DNA from: Muricea muricata
Taxonomy: Eukaryota > Cnidaria > Anthozoa > Malacalcyonacea > Plexauridae
DNA: 64,000 nt
Direction of reading: 5' to 3'
NCBI GenBank assembly: GCA_963855995.1
Contig: OY979717.1
Span: 64,288,243 to 64,352,242 of the forward strand
Positions 11,340 through 23,500 of the stretch are shown piece by piece (within the stretch, counting starts at the first letter, position 1; each line of letters opens with the position of its first letter). The translations under genes and the position numbers were made by a program. The notes under the pieces were generated by a model. It was not told the DNA's origin. It searched no databases and saw nothing but the letters and a program-made list of their open reading frames with translations.

Positions 11340-11529
11340 TTATGGCAGCTATGAAGCGGCAGCTATGAAGGTACATATTATCAAGGCTGGGGTTTATTTA
11401 CGGCAGCTATGAAGGTACATATTATCAAGGCTGGGGTTTATTTACGGCAGCTAGAAGGTACATATTATCAAGGCTGGGGTTTATTTACGGCAGCTATGAA
11501 GGTACAAATTATCAAGGCTGGGGTTTTGA
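11340..11529 (+). repeat. 44-base minisatellite, about four copies
   Basis: The unit begins CGGCAGCTATGAAGGTACAT and continues through ATTATCAAGGCTGGGGTTTA. Four copies follow with only one to three differences each, so the array is young or still exchanging. The first copy is partial. Confidence 0.9.
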
Positions 11530-14500
11530 ACGTTATTTTTATTTTGAAATATCCTTCACCCTCCTTATTTCAAAGGAAACCAGCATACACCTCATCTTTG
11601 GACAAAAACTGCAAACGTCTTCGTACGACGAGGATTTTTATACTTTGGCACCGTTTTCATTTTAAATGTGAAAAAAAAGCGCTCGGAAACGACACACTGT
11701 GCACATACTTAATATAATCTGAATGAACATCATAGTATGTTATCTACATATTCAAAACAGCTGACGTATTTGCATATAACTATTGTTGCTAAATCAACCT
11801 CCGTTATCTTGAAGTTTGAAAAATAAAAACTTCGGAAGAAAGAAAATTAGTTACACATCAATAGTCAGTACAAGATAAGGCAAGGCCTGATTAAACACGC
11901 CTCCTTATTTTCTGTTCGAATTCAACAATTTCCGGATTTACCGTGAGAGAAGCCAATGTTTCATGTATGCGAACAATGGGCAACACAGAATTGAACTGCC
12001 TCAAAGTAGCGAAACGGGGGGAGGAGAGGCGTTATAAATTTGCCGAGAATTAGGCATCCGTAACCGAGAATAACAGAATACTTAGTATTATTTCCGTCAG
12101 AGTTTGTTAATGAATTAGCTAGTTTTTAGACCAGATGCCCACTCAGACCCCTTTTACACGGTAGCGGATTCGCTTGGTCACGACCTCGAGTTCGGGTAGT
12201 TTGCGGTCATATTTAGTCTCACTACTTTTTTCTATGACTACTCGTTGTTAAATTCTGCAATACTATCGTTAGTGTAAGAGCCACACTATTCAATTTGATA
12301 TCGTGACCATGAAGATCCGGTATCGTGTAAAGAGGTCTCAACCTCTAGGGGCCACCTCATGGCATAGATTAAGGATATAAAGTATCCTTGTTCGATACAT
12401 TTCATGCTTTACATGGCTAAGTATGTTAACACATGTATTAAAAAATGATGAAGTTATTACAAGCAACTATTTTATTTATTCTTCACATGTACACCCATTT
12501 TTATTTCTACTATATGACAGCAACAAATTATATATCTGTCTTTTATCTTTTTACAATTTTTTACCCCACAATACACTACAATAATATCAGTATTATATCA
12601 ATCTACCACATATAATTTTTATTAAATAAATAATTTAGTTCTATAATCTTTTTATACAAGCAAAATATAATTTTACTGCCCTGCAGTTTTTCACAGTTAT
12701 GTCAGTGGTGAAACCAGCCAGACAATTTGGCAATGGTAAATCATGATCACTAAACAAATTTGTTTAAAAATGGATTGTTCTTACAGTCTGTGAACATTGA
12801 AATATTTGTGAGGCATGACCAAATTATATGACTGGCATCACAACTCATTCACTCTCTAACCTGATTTTCTTTTAAAACTTCATTTTATATTTACACTATT
12901 CCATCAAGGTATTTGGGAAAACATTATACACATAAGTTTAGTAGCTATTTAGTGCATAAATTATATAACATTGCAGCAGAAAATGATAGCTAGTTTTAAA
13001 AAATGGGGGGAAATGTGGTCAGTGCTAATTATTAGAATATGACAATAGTCACATCCTCATTGGGAATTAAAATATGTGGAAGATTAGTACTGCTATCAAA
13101 TACAAAATACAATAGAGACTCATACTTGCAGAGGCTTACAGATCCAATTTAACCACAGGTGGCCGAGAAATCAGTGGCTTTTACCCTAAATAAATAAATC
13201 TTGTACCATATTGCTATTTCCAATCTTTTTTCACCCCATAGTCGTCCTATTATTTCTGGGCCACCTATGATTTAACATCAGTTAAAGACTTACTTATAGC
13301 AGTCAGGGAGACCCATCAATTGAATTCTCCAAACTTTTTCCACTGGACATCAATCCAGGGATAAAAATAGAGCACATCAATTTCTGGGGTGAATATTCAT
13401 ATATTGAGGTTGTCGGTTCTGTCCAAATAACTTCTTTTAAATCAACCTTAACTTAATTGATTTTAGAATAAATTAGTTATGCAGAACAAAAATATATTAA
13501 TATTCACTCCCCAATCTAGGCTTATTTACACTTGCAGTGATTTCTTGCAAGATTTTTGCTTTAAAACATATGTGAATGGCTGGGTTAGTAAAAGCAAATA
13601 TTTTGACTGTTTGATTCTTCATCTGAACATTCCTTACTCATTCACATCCATCAAAAGGAGAATATCACAGATGCATTTCCAGCAAAAATTGCCAGTGTAA
13701 ATTAAAAAGCCTTATATTTATAATGTTAGTAGTTTCAGCCCAGCACCTACCTAAAAAATGAGGTTTGGTTTCATATTTATTTTAGAAACTTTTAAAATCA
13801 AATTTTATTGAAAGTAAGAAATTCAAAATGTTCCTAAAAAAGGTGAGCAGATGACAAAACCACATTAAAGAGACATGGTCAGCTGCAAAGAACTGTATCC
13901 ACATTCAAGTTGCCAAATGAGATTTCCATGGTTACTTGAAAGTGGTGTGTCATTAAATATTGAAAATCATAAAATGCTACTGAAAATCTGAAATATGATG
14001 GTAGCAAGGTAAAAACCTTTAATAATAGCATATATTATTTATTGTTTTTATCACTAAGGCAATGTAATAAATAAACCATTATGCAGTACAGTGGGCTACA
14101 GAGGGAAAATAGGTGGGAGAGCTTTCTCTTGTATTATACAAGCTTTCACCATGGCGACAATATTATAAGTATTAACACCATTAAGGTTTGATGCAATTAT
14201 GGAGATAATTGCACCTCCATTTCAGACATGTAATAACCTACTGACAGGATGCTAAACTGCAGGAAACAAAGTGTCTAAGACAAAGTGTATTAACTGTAAA
14301 CTAACTTACTTTGTGCCAAGGTCAGTTAATATGTCAAAACATATCAATGTGATGATGATCATAAGCAATATAAATGATGGGCATGCCTTCAGGCACGTAC
14401 TGTACATGTCCGTGAAGACTGGAAGCACGCAATCCTTTACTTATTTCTTATCCATGTGACTCATTTTTTCCAAATTGAATCTGATTTTATTATATGAAAA

Positions 14501-14872
14501 AGGCTTCACTGGAACAACTTTTCCCTCCTATCTAGGACACTACAAAAATGCCGCCGTTTCCGATATTGCTTTCGCGGCGCCCAAACAGCACACACAATTT
14601 GTGAAAATGCATCCACTGTAGTGAACAGAGAAACGGAACACGTATTTAAACAGTGACTTCGGCTGTTGAGAAGGAATACTCCATTTCGGTGCGAGAGATA
14701 AAACAAGTATACATAGACAATCGCAAAATGATCTTATTGATATGACAACAACAGCTGTCCCTGCACGTCTTAAATAATTCAACAGGGTATCAAGTTTTCC
14801 AGCTGCTTACGGCGGGGTCACATCTCAATGCTCGAAATCAGCAGCTATACTAGCGATATTTCACGCAAATTG
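11530..14872. other. long flank downstream of JAZF1, possible 3' UTR, with a MITE
   Basis: No coding frame is supported. Read on the minus strand this lies directly downstream of the JAZF1-like stop codon, and AATAAA-type signals appear in that orientation near 12475, so up to 2.4 kb could be its 3' untranslated region (human JAZF1 also has a long one; inference). A GC-richer piece at 14540-14710 is unexplained. Confidence 0.3.
13157..13268. mobile_element. MITE-like element with AGGTGGCC...GGGCCACCT ends
   Basis: The inverted ends read AGGTGGCCGAGAAATC and TTTCTGGGCCACCT. Closely similar ends bound the element at 34685-34858, so this is a family. No coding capacity. Confidence 0.55.
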
Positions 14873-15562
14873 TTACACATATACCTCGATTCCATTTCCA
14901 TGGGATTCCGTGATGTTCTGAGGATGCATTGTGGAATGTCTCGTCGCTATATGATGGCGCAGTCCGCTCTGATTCTTATAACTTTTACCGCAATGGCATT
15001 TATGTGGTTTCTTCGTCTTTCCATCTCTACAATGGCCATTTTTAGCATGATATTTAATCCCGTTTGGATTCTTGTACTTTTTGCCACATCCCTTCACTGG
15101 ACAAATGTATCGCTTGACAGAATCCCCGTCTTCCATTGTGACTGAATTTAGAATGAGTTCACTAGTCAAGCCGTCGGACGTTGTCCATGAATCATCACTA
15201 TTGTCACTCATGTTTCCATCATCGTCGCCGTTCTCCGAAGCCTCTGGTGTTGCCATACACGAGTTAACTGTGAACGCCGAAAGCGCCTTTTTCTTCTTAG
15301 GTGTATAGTCAAGATCAAAGCTAGAATCCCCCTCACTACCAATCTCTTTCATCTTCCTGTGAGCAGATCTGGTCGCCTCAGAGAAAAAGCAGTTCACATA
15401 TGATAGCGGGATGGCAGTAGGTTGAGCCGCTTCTTGCTTTTCAAGTATTCGCGGATCTTTCTCGATATGCACTGCCTCAATATGGTCTATAAGATCAAGT
15501 AACGATGAACAATTTTTACCGCAATGGTTCCATAAGCAAGAGTATCTAAAAAACGCTGCCAT
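14873..15562 (-). CDS. JAZF1: JAZF1-like C2H2 zinc-finger protein
   Basis: 229 residues in one exon from a good ATG. The layout matches vertebrate JAZF1 (about 240 residues), a nuclear cofactor linked to nuclear receptors and to the NuA4/TIP60 acetyltransferase complex. Zinc finger 1 lies at 9-32 and is followed by the hallmark DPRxLEKQE at 36-44 and LSYVN at 53-57. A basic patch (PKKKK) at 89-93 and an acidic Ser-rich stretch with SWTT at 125-128 come next. Two C-terminal fingers lie at 154-177 (CPVKGCGKKYKNPNGIKYHAKNGH) and 189-209. Human JAZF1 is split by introns; this copy has none within the coding region. Upstream DNA to 16 kb is GC-richer and is the likely promoter. Confidence 0.9.
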   Translation of the reverse strand: MAAFFRYSCLWNHCGKNCSSLLDLIDHIEAVHIEKDPRILEKQEAAQPTAIPLSYVNCFFSEATRSAHRKMKEIGSEGDSSFDLDYTPKKKKALSAFTVNSCMATPEASENGDDDGNMSDNSDDSWTTSDGLTSELILNSVTMEDGDSVKRYICPVKGCGKKYKNPNGIKYHAKNGHCRDGKTKKPHKCHCGKSYKNQSGLRHHIATRHSTMHPQNITESHGNGIEVYV

Positions 15563-16914
15563 GTTTGTATATATCTGTCCTCAGCGACATGTAGTGTTGA
15601 AATGACGTCAAATGATCAGATGTTGTTTGCTATTCTTTATGCGTCGGGAAAACCCGCGAACATTCTCATCCAACCGAAACAGACCTGCTTGTTGCTAAGA
15701 CGCCTACGTTACACTCATTTCACTTCCGCTTCTTCCGCTCGACATTTCCCTGCGCTACTATCCGCTGTTGATTGGTACGGAATAAAAAGAGCCACTGTCT
15801 TTTCAGCAGCAAGAAACAACTTCTTCAACGCAGGCTTCAGTTTGCTCCACGCAAAGTTCCGTAACTAGGGAAAATCAGTGATGTTCAGTGAAAAATTTAC
15901 CTCATTATTAAGAATAGATATAATTACGAAGGTCACACGACTTTGAACTTTATAATTAGCTGCACGTCTGCAACCATACAACGTGCACGTACAAGCACTG
16001 AAAGCTAATCTTGTCATCTTGAGCTCCCACATGACTGTTCACTGTTGGATAACAATGACGCATACACCGTCATAAATCTATACCACGTGAAAACGCCAAG
16101 ACTAAACCATATTTGGCATTATCATAAACTCGGAGTGGACCTTACCTAACTGATTGGCGCGCGTTCTTAAGAACGCGTGGTATTTACCATTGGTATCAGA
16201 TCGCACAAATGAATGATAGCACTGTTTCAGTGTTTCGTGTGCTTTACATATACTTGAATTTCATTAAATACCAGCTTCTCGTGAACTACAATGATGTGAA
16301 CATCATATGCAGAAATTTCAGGGAATAATGGCAAAGCCTATCGTGCATTAGACGTGCTAATTACTAAAGAGAGCTTTTCAAATTCATCATACGACATTCC
16401 ATAATTAATCACATTATACATAACATTACATGTCTATCATGATCTTGATTTTCTATATTAAATTTCATTTTCTTTACTTGATTTTCTTAATTAAATATGA
16501 AATTTGAATTATGACAGTAATGAAGAGTGATTATATCTAAAGGGGACAAGTCATCTGGCTGTGTGTCAAACCACAAAGACTATCACACAGCATCTCGCTG
16601 ATATGGTGGTGTCATACTGGCTGTGACACTTCTTATACATTAGTGAGGGAGCTGATTAACAATTCTGACAGCTGCTCAGTACAGTAGATTTGCTGTCTCA
16701 TAGTAAAGTGTTGCGTATCGAGTTACAAACTTATTTAAACAATTATAGATCTAAAAATAAACGTATGGTGAGGATTTTAATAGTCTCGAGTTAATCAAGC
16801 TTTCTGTACTGATGCTTATGAAATACCAGACAGCAATATCACAGTCTCGTCCAGCAATGTCGTGCGTAATAAGCCGAGTTTCTACTCGAGTGGTCCGACT
16901 GTTCATTCCTCGTA
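15563..16914. other. JAZF1 upstream region, no other gene seen
   Basis: The first 300 bases are GC-richer than the surroundings and are the likely JAZF1 promoter. The rest is AT-rich. A frame on the plus strand at 15602-15868 has no recognisable content. Confidence 0.3.
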
Positions 16915-17475
16915 CATTTCTTATACTAATATACTAGTGTAGTCTTACCAAAACGTCTGAACCACAGAATGCAGTGTGTAACCGTGAATTATAAAATAAG
17001 CATATCAAGAATTAATCAACCGTTAATTATTTGTAGATAATATTGATCATAATTACATGTTTTTCTTACCTAACATATAATTGACTCGGATTACTGTTCC
17101 CGATATAGACTTGATCCTATCACGTCACATGGAAAATTAAGTACAACCAAACCGGACGTGATATGAAAAAAATCGCCTGAGCTAAATCTTGTGGTTTGTA
17201 CCTGCACGTAATGTGGTGTGTCAAATGCTCTATATAGGTCATGTCAAATAACCATGTAACGTCATTTGGAACTCTCATGACGAGTGGGTCGAAAACATAT
17301 CTATTCTAGTTTTAGGAAAACGTGAATGACATGGGTAGACACTTCACATTAACCACTGAACGGTTGATTAATTTTTAAATGCTTATTTTATAGTTTACGG
17401 TTACGCACGGCATTCCGTAGATCAGACTTTCGGGTAAAATTGCATTAATGTGTATTAATATGAGAAATGTATGAG
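16915..17475. repeat. diverged foldback element
   Basis: The left arm (about 16915-17005) and right arm (about 17375-17475) are imperfect inverted copies: ACATTTCTTATACTAATATA pairs with TGTATTAATATGAGAAATGT, and AAATAAGCAT with ATGCTTATTT. No coding content. It lies between JAZF1 and the 3' end of SHMT. Confidence 0.5.
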
Positions 17476-17563
17476 AATGTATAAATATCTGACTATGGTT
17501 AACTGGCCAACATTATATTTCAATTATAGTTTGTGCAGAAAAATTGATATGTTTAAATATATA

Positions 17564-17573
17564 TTTATTTATT
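17564..17573 (-). terminator. poly(A) signal of SHMT
   Basis: Two overlapping AATAAA motifs on the minus strand begin about 16 bases past the SHMT stop codon, which predicts a very short 3' UTR. Confidence 0.6.
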
Positions 17574-17588
17574 CGTACATGCAATGCC

Positions 17589-20500
17589 CTATATTTTGTT
17601 AAAACCTGGCATAGGGAAATCTTTAGCAAAGTTTTCTACTTCTTTTTTCAACTGAGTAATTTTATCCTTGGTCGAGTTTTCTTCCATTACGTATGCCTTG
17701 AAATTTGCTAATGATGTTCCTGGAAAAAACAGAATAATCAGCAGAAAAAAACACACTGGGTAAACGTTAAATATCATAAACATACAGAGTGGTTTTGATA
17801 TATCATACAAATAGTTAATGTTTATCAATGCAATCGTAAAAAGGTTTTCATTTGGAAATCGATCCACACAACCTGCAGGCGATAACCGAGTTGAATGGAA
17901 CATTGCATCTATTACTGAATTATTTGTCCTACATATTGCTTTTCATGAAGAGCTAATTAAACAACCTAAAGTGCCTATACACTGCGACTCACGATATTAC
18001 TTGTATGAGATATTTATGCCGTACGTATTCAAAATGATCATTGCTATTCATTAAAACTTACGAACATCAAAACAAAGTTGTGAGAAGATCTTTACGATGT
18101 TGATATTTGATGTTAGTCACATGACTGCATAGGTAACAACAAGAGAATGTTTTAGCTAAAAAATAAACGAACTTGGTGTCATAGTTGAAGGATTTTTCAA
18201 AGATTACGTGGAACGGTGGAAAAGAGGGATTCTGGATTTCTAAAATGGATAAGAGTGGGAGATATTAGGCGTTTGAAGGAGAACTGTTCGTAAATTATCA
18301 TGATCAATGTCTATCAACATTTTGAGAAAGTTTGCTTTGCCATATATCTTTAAAACTAGCAATGATGGATTCCTGGTAATCAATAATAATTCTAAAAGTA
18401 CCTCCACTGGTGTCGTGGAATAAACGTTTGGCACTGGATTGAGGCAAAAAAATGCTTGAGAGCACAACAGAAGTTTGTCCTTTTGACGGGCAGACGAAAT
18501 CAGCATGATAAAGCTTGGAAAATGTATGCATGGGTTAGATTATTGATATTCAATGATGGTATGTGACCAGCGAGGCTAAGGAGTCAACAAAAAAGTGGCA
18601 AAGTAAACGAGTTCTGCTGGTAACAGCGGAAATAGGGATCAGAGGTCTCTTTTGTGCATTTAGGCACATATGAAGACATGTTGGTTGCTAATAATACAGA
18701 TCTAAATGATCGTTCTACCACTTCTTTGGCAGGTACCTAAAACCTTTCATCAGAAGTTCCTTTTCCAGCATTAGGGAATTATCATGTTGATCTCGACTTG
18801 TCTGTCTTGTCTTTCTCGACTTGTTGTGCTCTCAAGCATTTTTTTTCCTCAATCCAGTTCCAAACGTTTATTCCACGACACCAGTGGAGGTACTTTTAGA
18901 ATTATTATTGCTTACCAGAAATCCATCATTGCTAGTTTTAAAGATATATGGCAAAGCAAACTTTCTCAAAATGTTGATAGACGTTGATCATGATAATTTA
19001 CGAACAGTTCTCCTTCAAACGCCTAATACCTTCCATTCTTATCCATTTTAGAAGTCCAGAATCCCTCTTTTCCACCGTTCCACGTAATCTTTGAAAAATC
19101 CTTCAACTATGACACCAAGTTCGTTTATTTTCTAGCTAAAACATTCTCTCGTTGTTACCTATGCTGTTTTTGGTTAAAGAATGTCGTTTCCACTTCCAAT
19201 TAAGTTAAAAACGACGTCCTGTCGTGTTATCATATTTTTAAAACTAATAGCGTGGTCAACCCCAAATATGGAACAACGCCATATTTGTTCAGTCATGTGA
19301 CTAACATCAAATATCAACATCGTAAAGATCTTCTCACAACTTTGTTTTGATGTTCGTAAGTTTTAATGAATAGCAATGCTCATTTTGAATACGTACGGAA
19401 TAAATATCTCATAAAAGTAATATCGTCAGTCGCACTGTATATATGCAACGAAAATTTAGAAAAACTGTAATAAACATTTTACGTCTCAACGCTTTGTTGA
19501 CGAGATATTTCCGTTGGATTTTTTGTTTTGCGTACTTGTGACGTCACAGTTTGCATAATGATCATCAGAAAGGGGGCTATAATGTTGTTTTCTTATAAAG
19601 AAACGATTTAGAGAATGTAATTATATTAATTTGCCCTTAATATCATGTCAACAGTTCAAAAATTTTGCTCATCATGCAAAGTAAGACGTCACTAGTGGGC
19701 AAAAAAAAAAATCAAACTGAAATAGCTCATTAACGACAAGTAATTGGACATCAAAATATAACTTTGACAACGGCGTTTACGGAAAACAGAAAGAGTGAAA
19801 TTACGGTCTTACAATTATCAGACTTACCAGTTTTCTCTCGGGCTTCAAGAGCAATTTTCACCTCATCTTCGGTGAAATTTCTAGACGTCAAAGCTGGAGT
19901 GCCTGGAGTTATACATGCAATACAGTTACTTCACACACAGCAAAATTTAGATTTGTGTGCACTGCCTGAAATAGCTTTTCGTTTGGGTGCTAAATTCAGC
20001 ATGACTTGTTCTTTGAAATCTAGAAATGTTCTTTTTGCCAAACTTCAATATGTTTTTTCAGGTTAATTCAATTAGTATATAACATAGTTAAATCATGCAG
20101 ACCAATAATAATACATAACCAAAAGGGCGGTTGTATCAAAGGCGTTTAGCTTAAATGGCGGATTTTTAAATGGCTACGAACGAACCTCTATTTCCTATTC
20201 TGTGCATGAGCGGGTCACCTGTTATGTGGTTAATAACCAGGAGTTTCGTAACGTTTGGTTATATGAATTCTGTATGTAAAACCAGCCATCTTTCATAAAT
20301 AAGAATTTTCTCGTATTTGTTATGTAGTGTAATGACGTCAAATGCGAAAACAACGTGATACTTGATTGGCTTTATATTTTTCCTGAGCCAATCAAATTTC
20401 GTCGAACCCACACTTGACGTCACTGAGAAAGGTCTATTGGGAAGGAAATGAGACGGTAATATGTTGGTTGCATCTGTCGAGTCCTGATCAAACGAGAGCA

Positions 20501-23500
20501 AGTCATCGCAATTTTTAACTTTCGTTAACTTATTATGACTTGCGATCCAAATTTCTCGGCAAGGATTTGCAAGATGCATAGGCCTTCGGTAATTATGCAA
20601 TGAAACTAGGGACCACTGAATTAGGGTTTTCATGGAAACTAGTCAGGGAAAATTTGCTCCAGTTTGCGCTTTTTTAGTTCAAAAGTATCGCAAGTGATCA
20701 CAAGTTTAATTAGTATAGTCTCATAGGTAAAAAATGAAAATCTCTGCTCTGATTGGTTGCCCTACAGGTGATTATGACACAATAATCACCTAAGTGGTTT
20801 TTCAAAATGGCCACCAATTGTTTTGTCAGTGTGACAGATGCTGTTTTAAAATATGAAACGTATTTTTGTAATTTTCAAATATGTGATTATACTAAAACAA
20901 TTATTCGCCAAAGGCGAAATATTCCCCGATAATCACTGAGTCTGCGGTTTGAACCAGCTCAAATCGTTCGCAAATCAATGCAAACTAGTGGAAGTTGGTC
21001 GTCAAACACGCCACTAGCCAACGTTAAGTTAAAACGTGCAAGGACTTGCCTCCTCACCCACTTGTTACTAAATTAATATACTTGCCTAAACGCAATCCTC
21101 CAGGAATCAAAGCACTCTTGTCACCAGGACAAGTATTTTTGTTCGTAGTTATCGCAGCAAGTTCTAGCACGCGTTCAGCACGTGCGCCATCTAAATTCTA
21201 AAATACGTATGGGAATTGGTAATTAACATGCAATGTTATAGAGATTTTAGAAGGTAGAATCATTTGAGGAAAGTTCAAATGTGTGGTAGGCTATATATTG
21301 AACCAGGCATAATTTTTGCTGAAATTTGAAATTGTGGAGTGAAAGCCCATGCACCGACAGTCTTCCCATCGCAAAACACGTTATATAAATTAAGGAGTTC
21401 AGTCTGTTCGAAGTTAAACCAACTTCCTGCTGAATCAATAAGAGTGAGAACTCGAACCCGGAAAATTAAATATTTTTTTTTTGGGGGGGGGCCGTTACCG
21501 GGCAAGATACCAAAACGAAAATCAAAAACTGATTTGCAATTTCCTTTCACGCCATGTGTCTGATAACTTTAACAGCCATAATAAATCCATAGCAACATGA
21601 TTTTTCCAATATATCGCAAATTTTCTTTAAATACCCTATACTATTAAAACATTCCTATAAACTTTAAATGCACTCAGCTCTTACACATCAACTGATCATT
21701 TACATAACGCCACGGAACAACTATATATGATTTTTTGATCAAATGGTCCACGAAAATAGCATCAAGACCTCAGTTACTGTACTAAATTTCGGCAACGTCG
21801 GTTTCGCAACCCTCGATGAATGCCTGAAATTTTTAATCTTTCTCTCTACAAATATATCACAGTATAGGAATGGACAGTTGGACCACTCATTGAAGTTTGT
21901 GTGTCCACGCATATCGCATGTCATTACCATTATGACAGCCAGTTAATTGCATTTTCTGGCCAATAAGAACGCTGAACTGGCTGGTGGCAGCCAGCAAGCT
22001 GCATAATAACAGGGCGAAACTTTGCACTGCTGAGTGCCCCTACTGTCTACTCGCTATATACTGTGTATATATCTTCTGCGCATGCGGTAAACTGATTTGT
22101 ACATAAGAAGAAATAATCGTACCTTCGATTTTAGGTCAACGAGAACAAGATGGTTGTCTGTGCCACCTTCATGGAATACAAACCCATATCATGATTCACA
22201 ACAAATACATTGGTGCAAAACGTATATCAAAATAACATTGTAATTTTAAGGTAACACTGTTTTATAATTTTCAATGTGCCTCAAACAATTGATACGAAAA
22301 ATAATTGAATTTTGTTAGATCCGAAAAGACCTGTGTTTTGCATCATTTAATGCTCCTCATTTATTGCCTATTAGAAAGCAAATTTTTCTTAATTGCAGGT
22401 TGTTTCTTGTTTTAAAGAATCATAAAACTGACTTCTTCATAATCAAACTACAGGACATGCGCCATTCCAAATAACGTACCTGACACTAAGTCATATCCGT
22501 GGTCTAACAAAGCTTGTGCCATGGCTTTGCAATTTTTCAACACCTGGATTTGGTAATTTCGAAATGATGGCTCCATAGCCTGGAATAATGAAAAATGATA
22601 GCATTCTTATCCGCATAACCGGGTTATTTATCTCAATAGTCCCTTTGCTTGTTCCAATAGTGAGCAAGAATCTTTGATAAACCACGTTAAAGATGCGTCT
22701 GACAAATTCTAATTTCGACACGCCATTCTATAAATGCCACTGCATCCAAAGCCCTATGCATCGAAATTTAACGCCACGTTTTTATCATACCAACATAAAA
22801 AAACCCATTCCAAATGATCTTATAAAACATTTTTACAACTCTCTTAACTTGCTCTAACGTGCAGATGTGCAAAGCAATGTTTGATATGCAAATTAACATC
22901 ACTGTGATGTCACATGGTATAACGAGTTACTGCAAACCTCAAGAACATAGAATGTTCTACATCAAACGAGATAAACATATATAGGTATGTTTGTGTGAAC
23001 ATACTGGAAACTCATTATGTTATATTTCGATAAATTGATTGGCATTCTGCAATATTAGTTTGCAGTTACGCATTATGCATTGGTTAACATAGGTTAATAT
23101 CTGCACAACAAAGAGAGTTATGAAAGTTTAGGAAAATGTTTTATTAGATAATTTAGAATGTTCTTTATGCTGCCACAATGAAAATGTCCGCGAAATTTCG
23201 ATGCATACGGACTTTAATCTAAAACGCCTGACTATAACATGAACTTTTTCCAGGTACTCTCCTTCTTGAAAATGCTCTAACTTGTCCACGAAACGTAACG
23301 TGTTACATTGTTTCGTGAATTCTCAGACATCAAGAATGACATGGAAACAATAAAATACACCACGTTTCTCTACAATATAGTTGAAGTGGAAAACGGACAT
23401 AACCATATGATTTCCTGTTATTCCTAGTGCAACTCAATAGGTGCGGGCAAGCTGATTATTTTACATGCATACAGTAATCCACCATCGAACCTGTTTTAAA

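Noticed and set aside
11340..11529. CRISPR-like array
   Set aside because: Units are directly contiguous with no spacers, so it is a minisatellite.
14506..14782. Two overlapping minus-strand frames below JAZF1
   Set aside because: Cys/Ser/Arg-rich but without a domain or a splice link to JAZF1, which already ends with a stop at 14873.
18240..19051. Four frames with similar peptides in the two arms
   Set aside because: Not annotated as genes. They mirror each other through the inverted repeat and show no start, domain or splice support.
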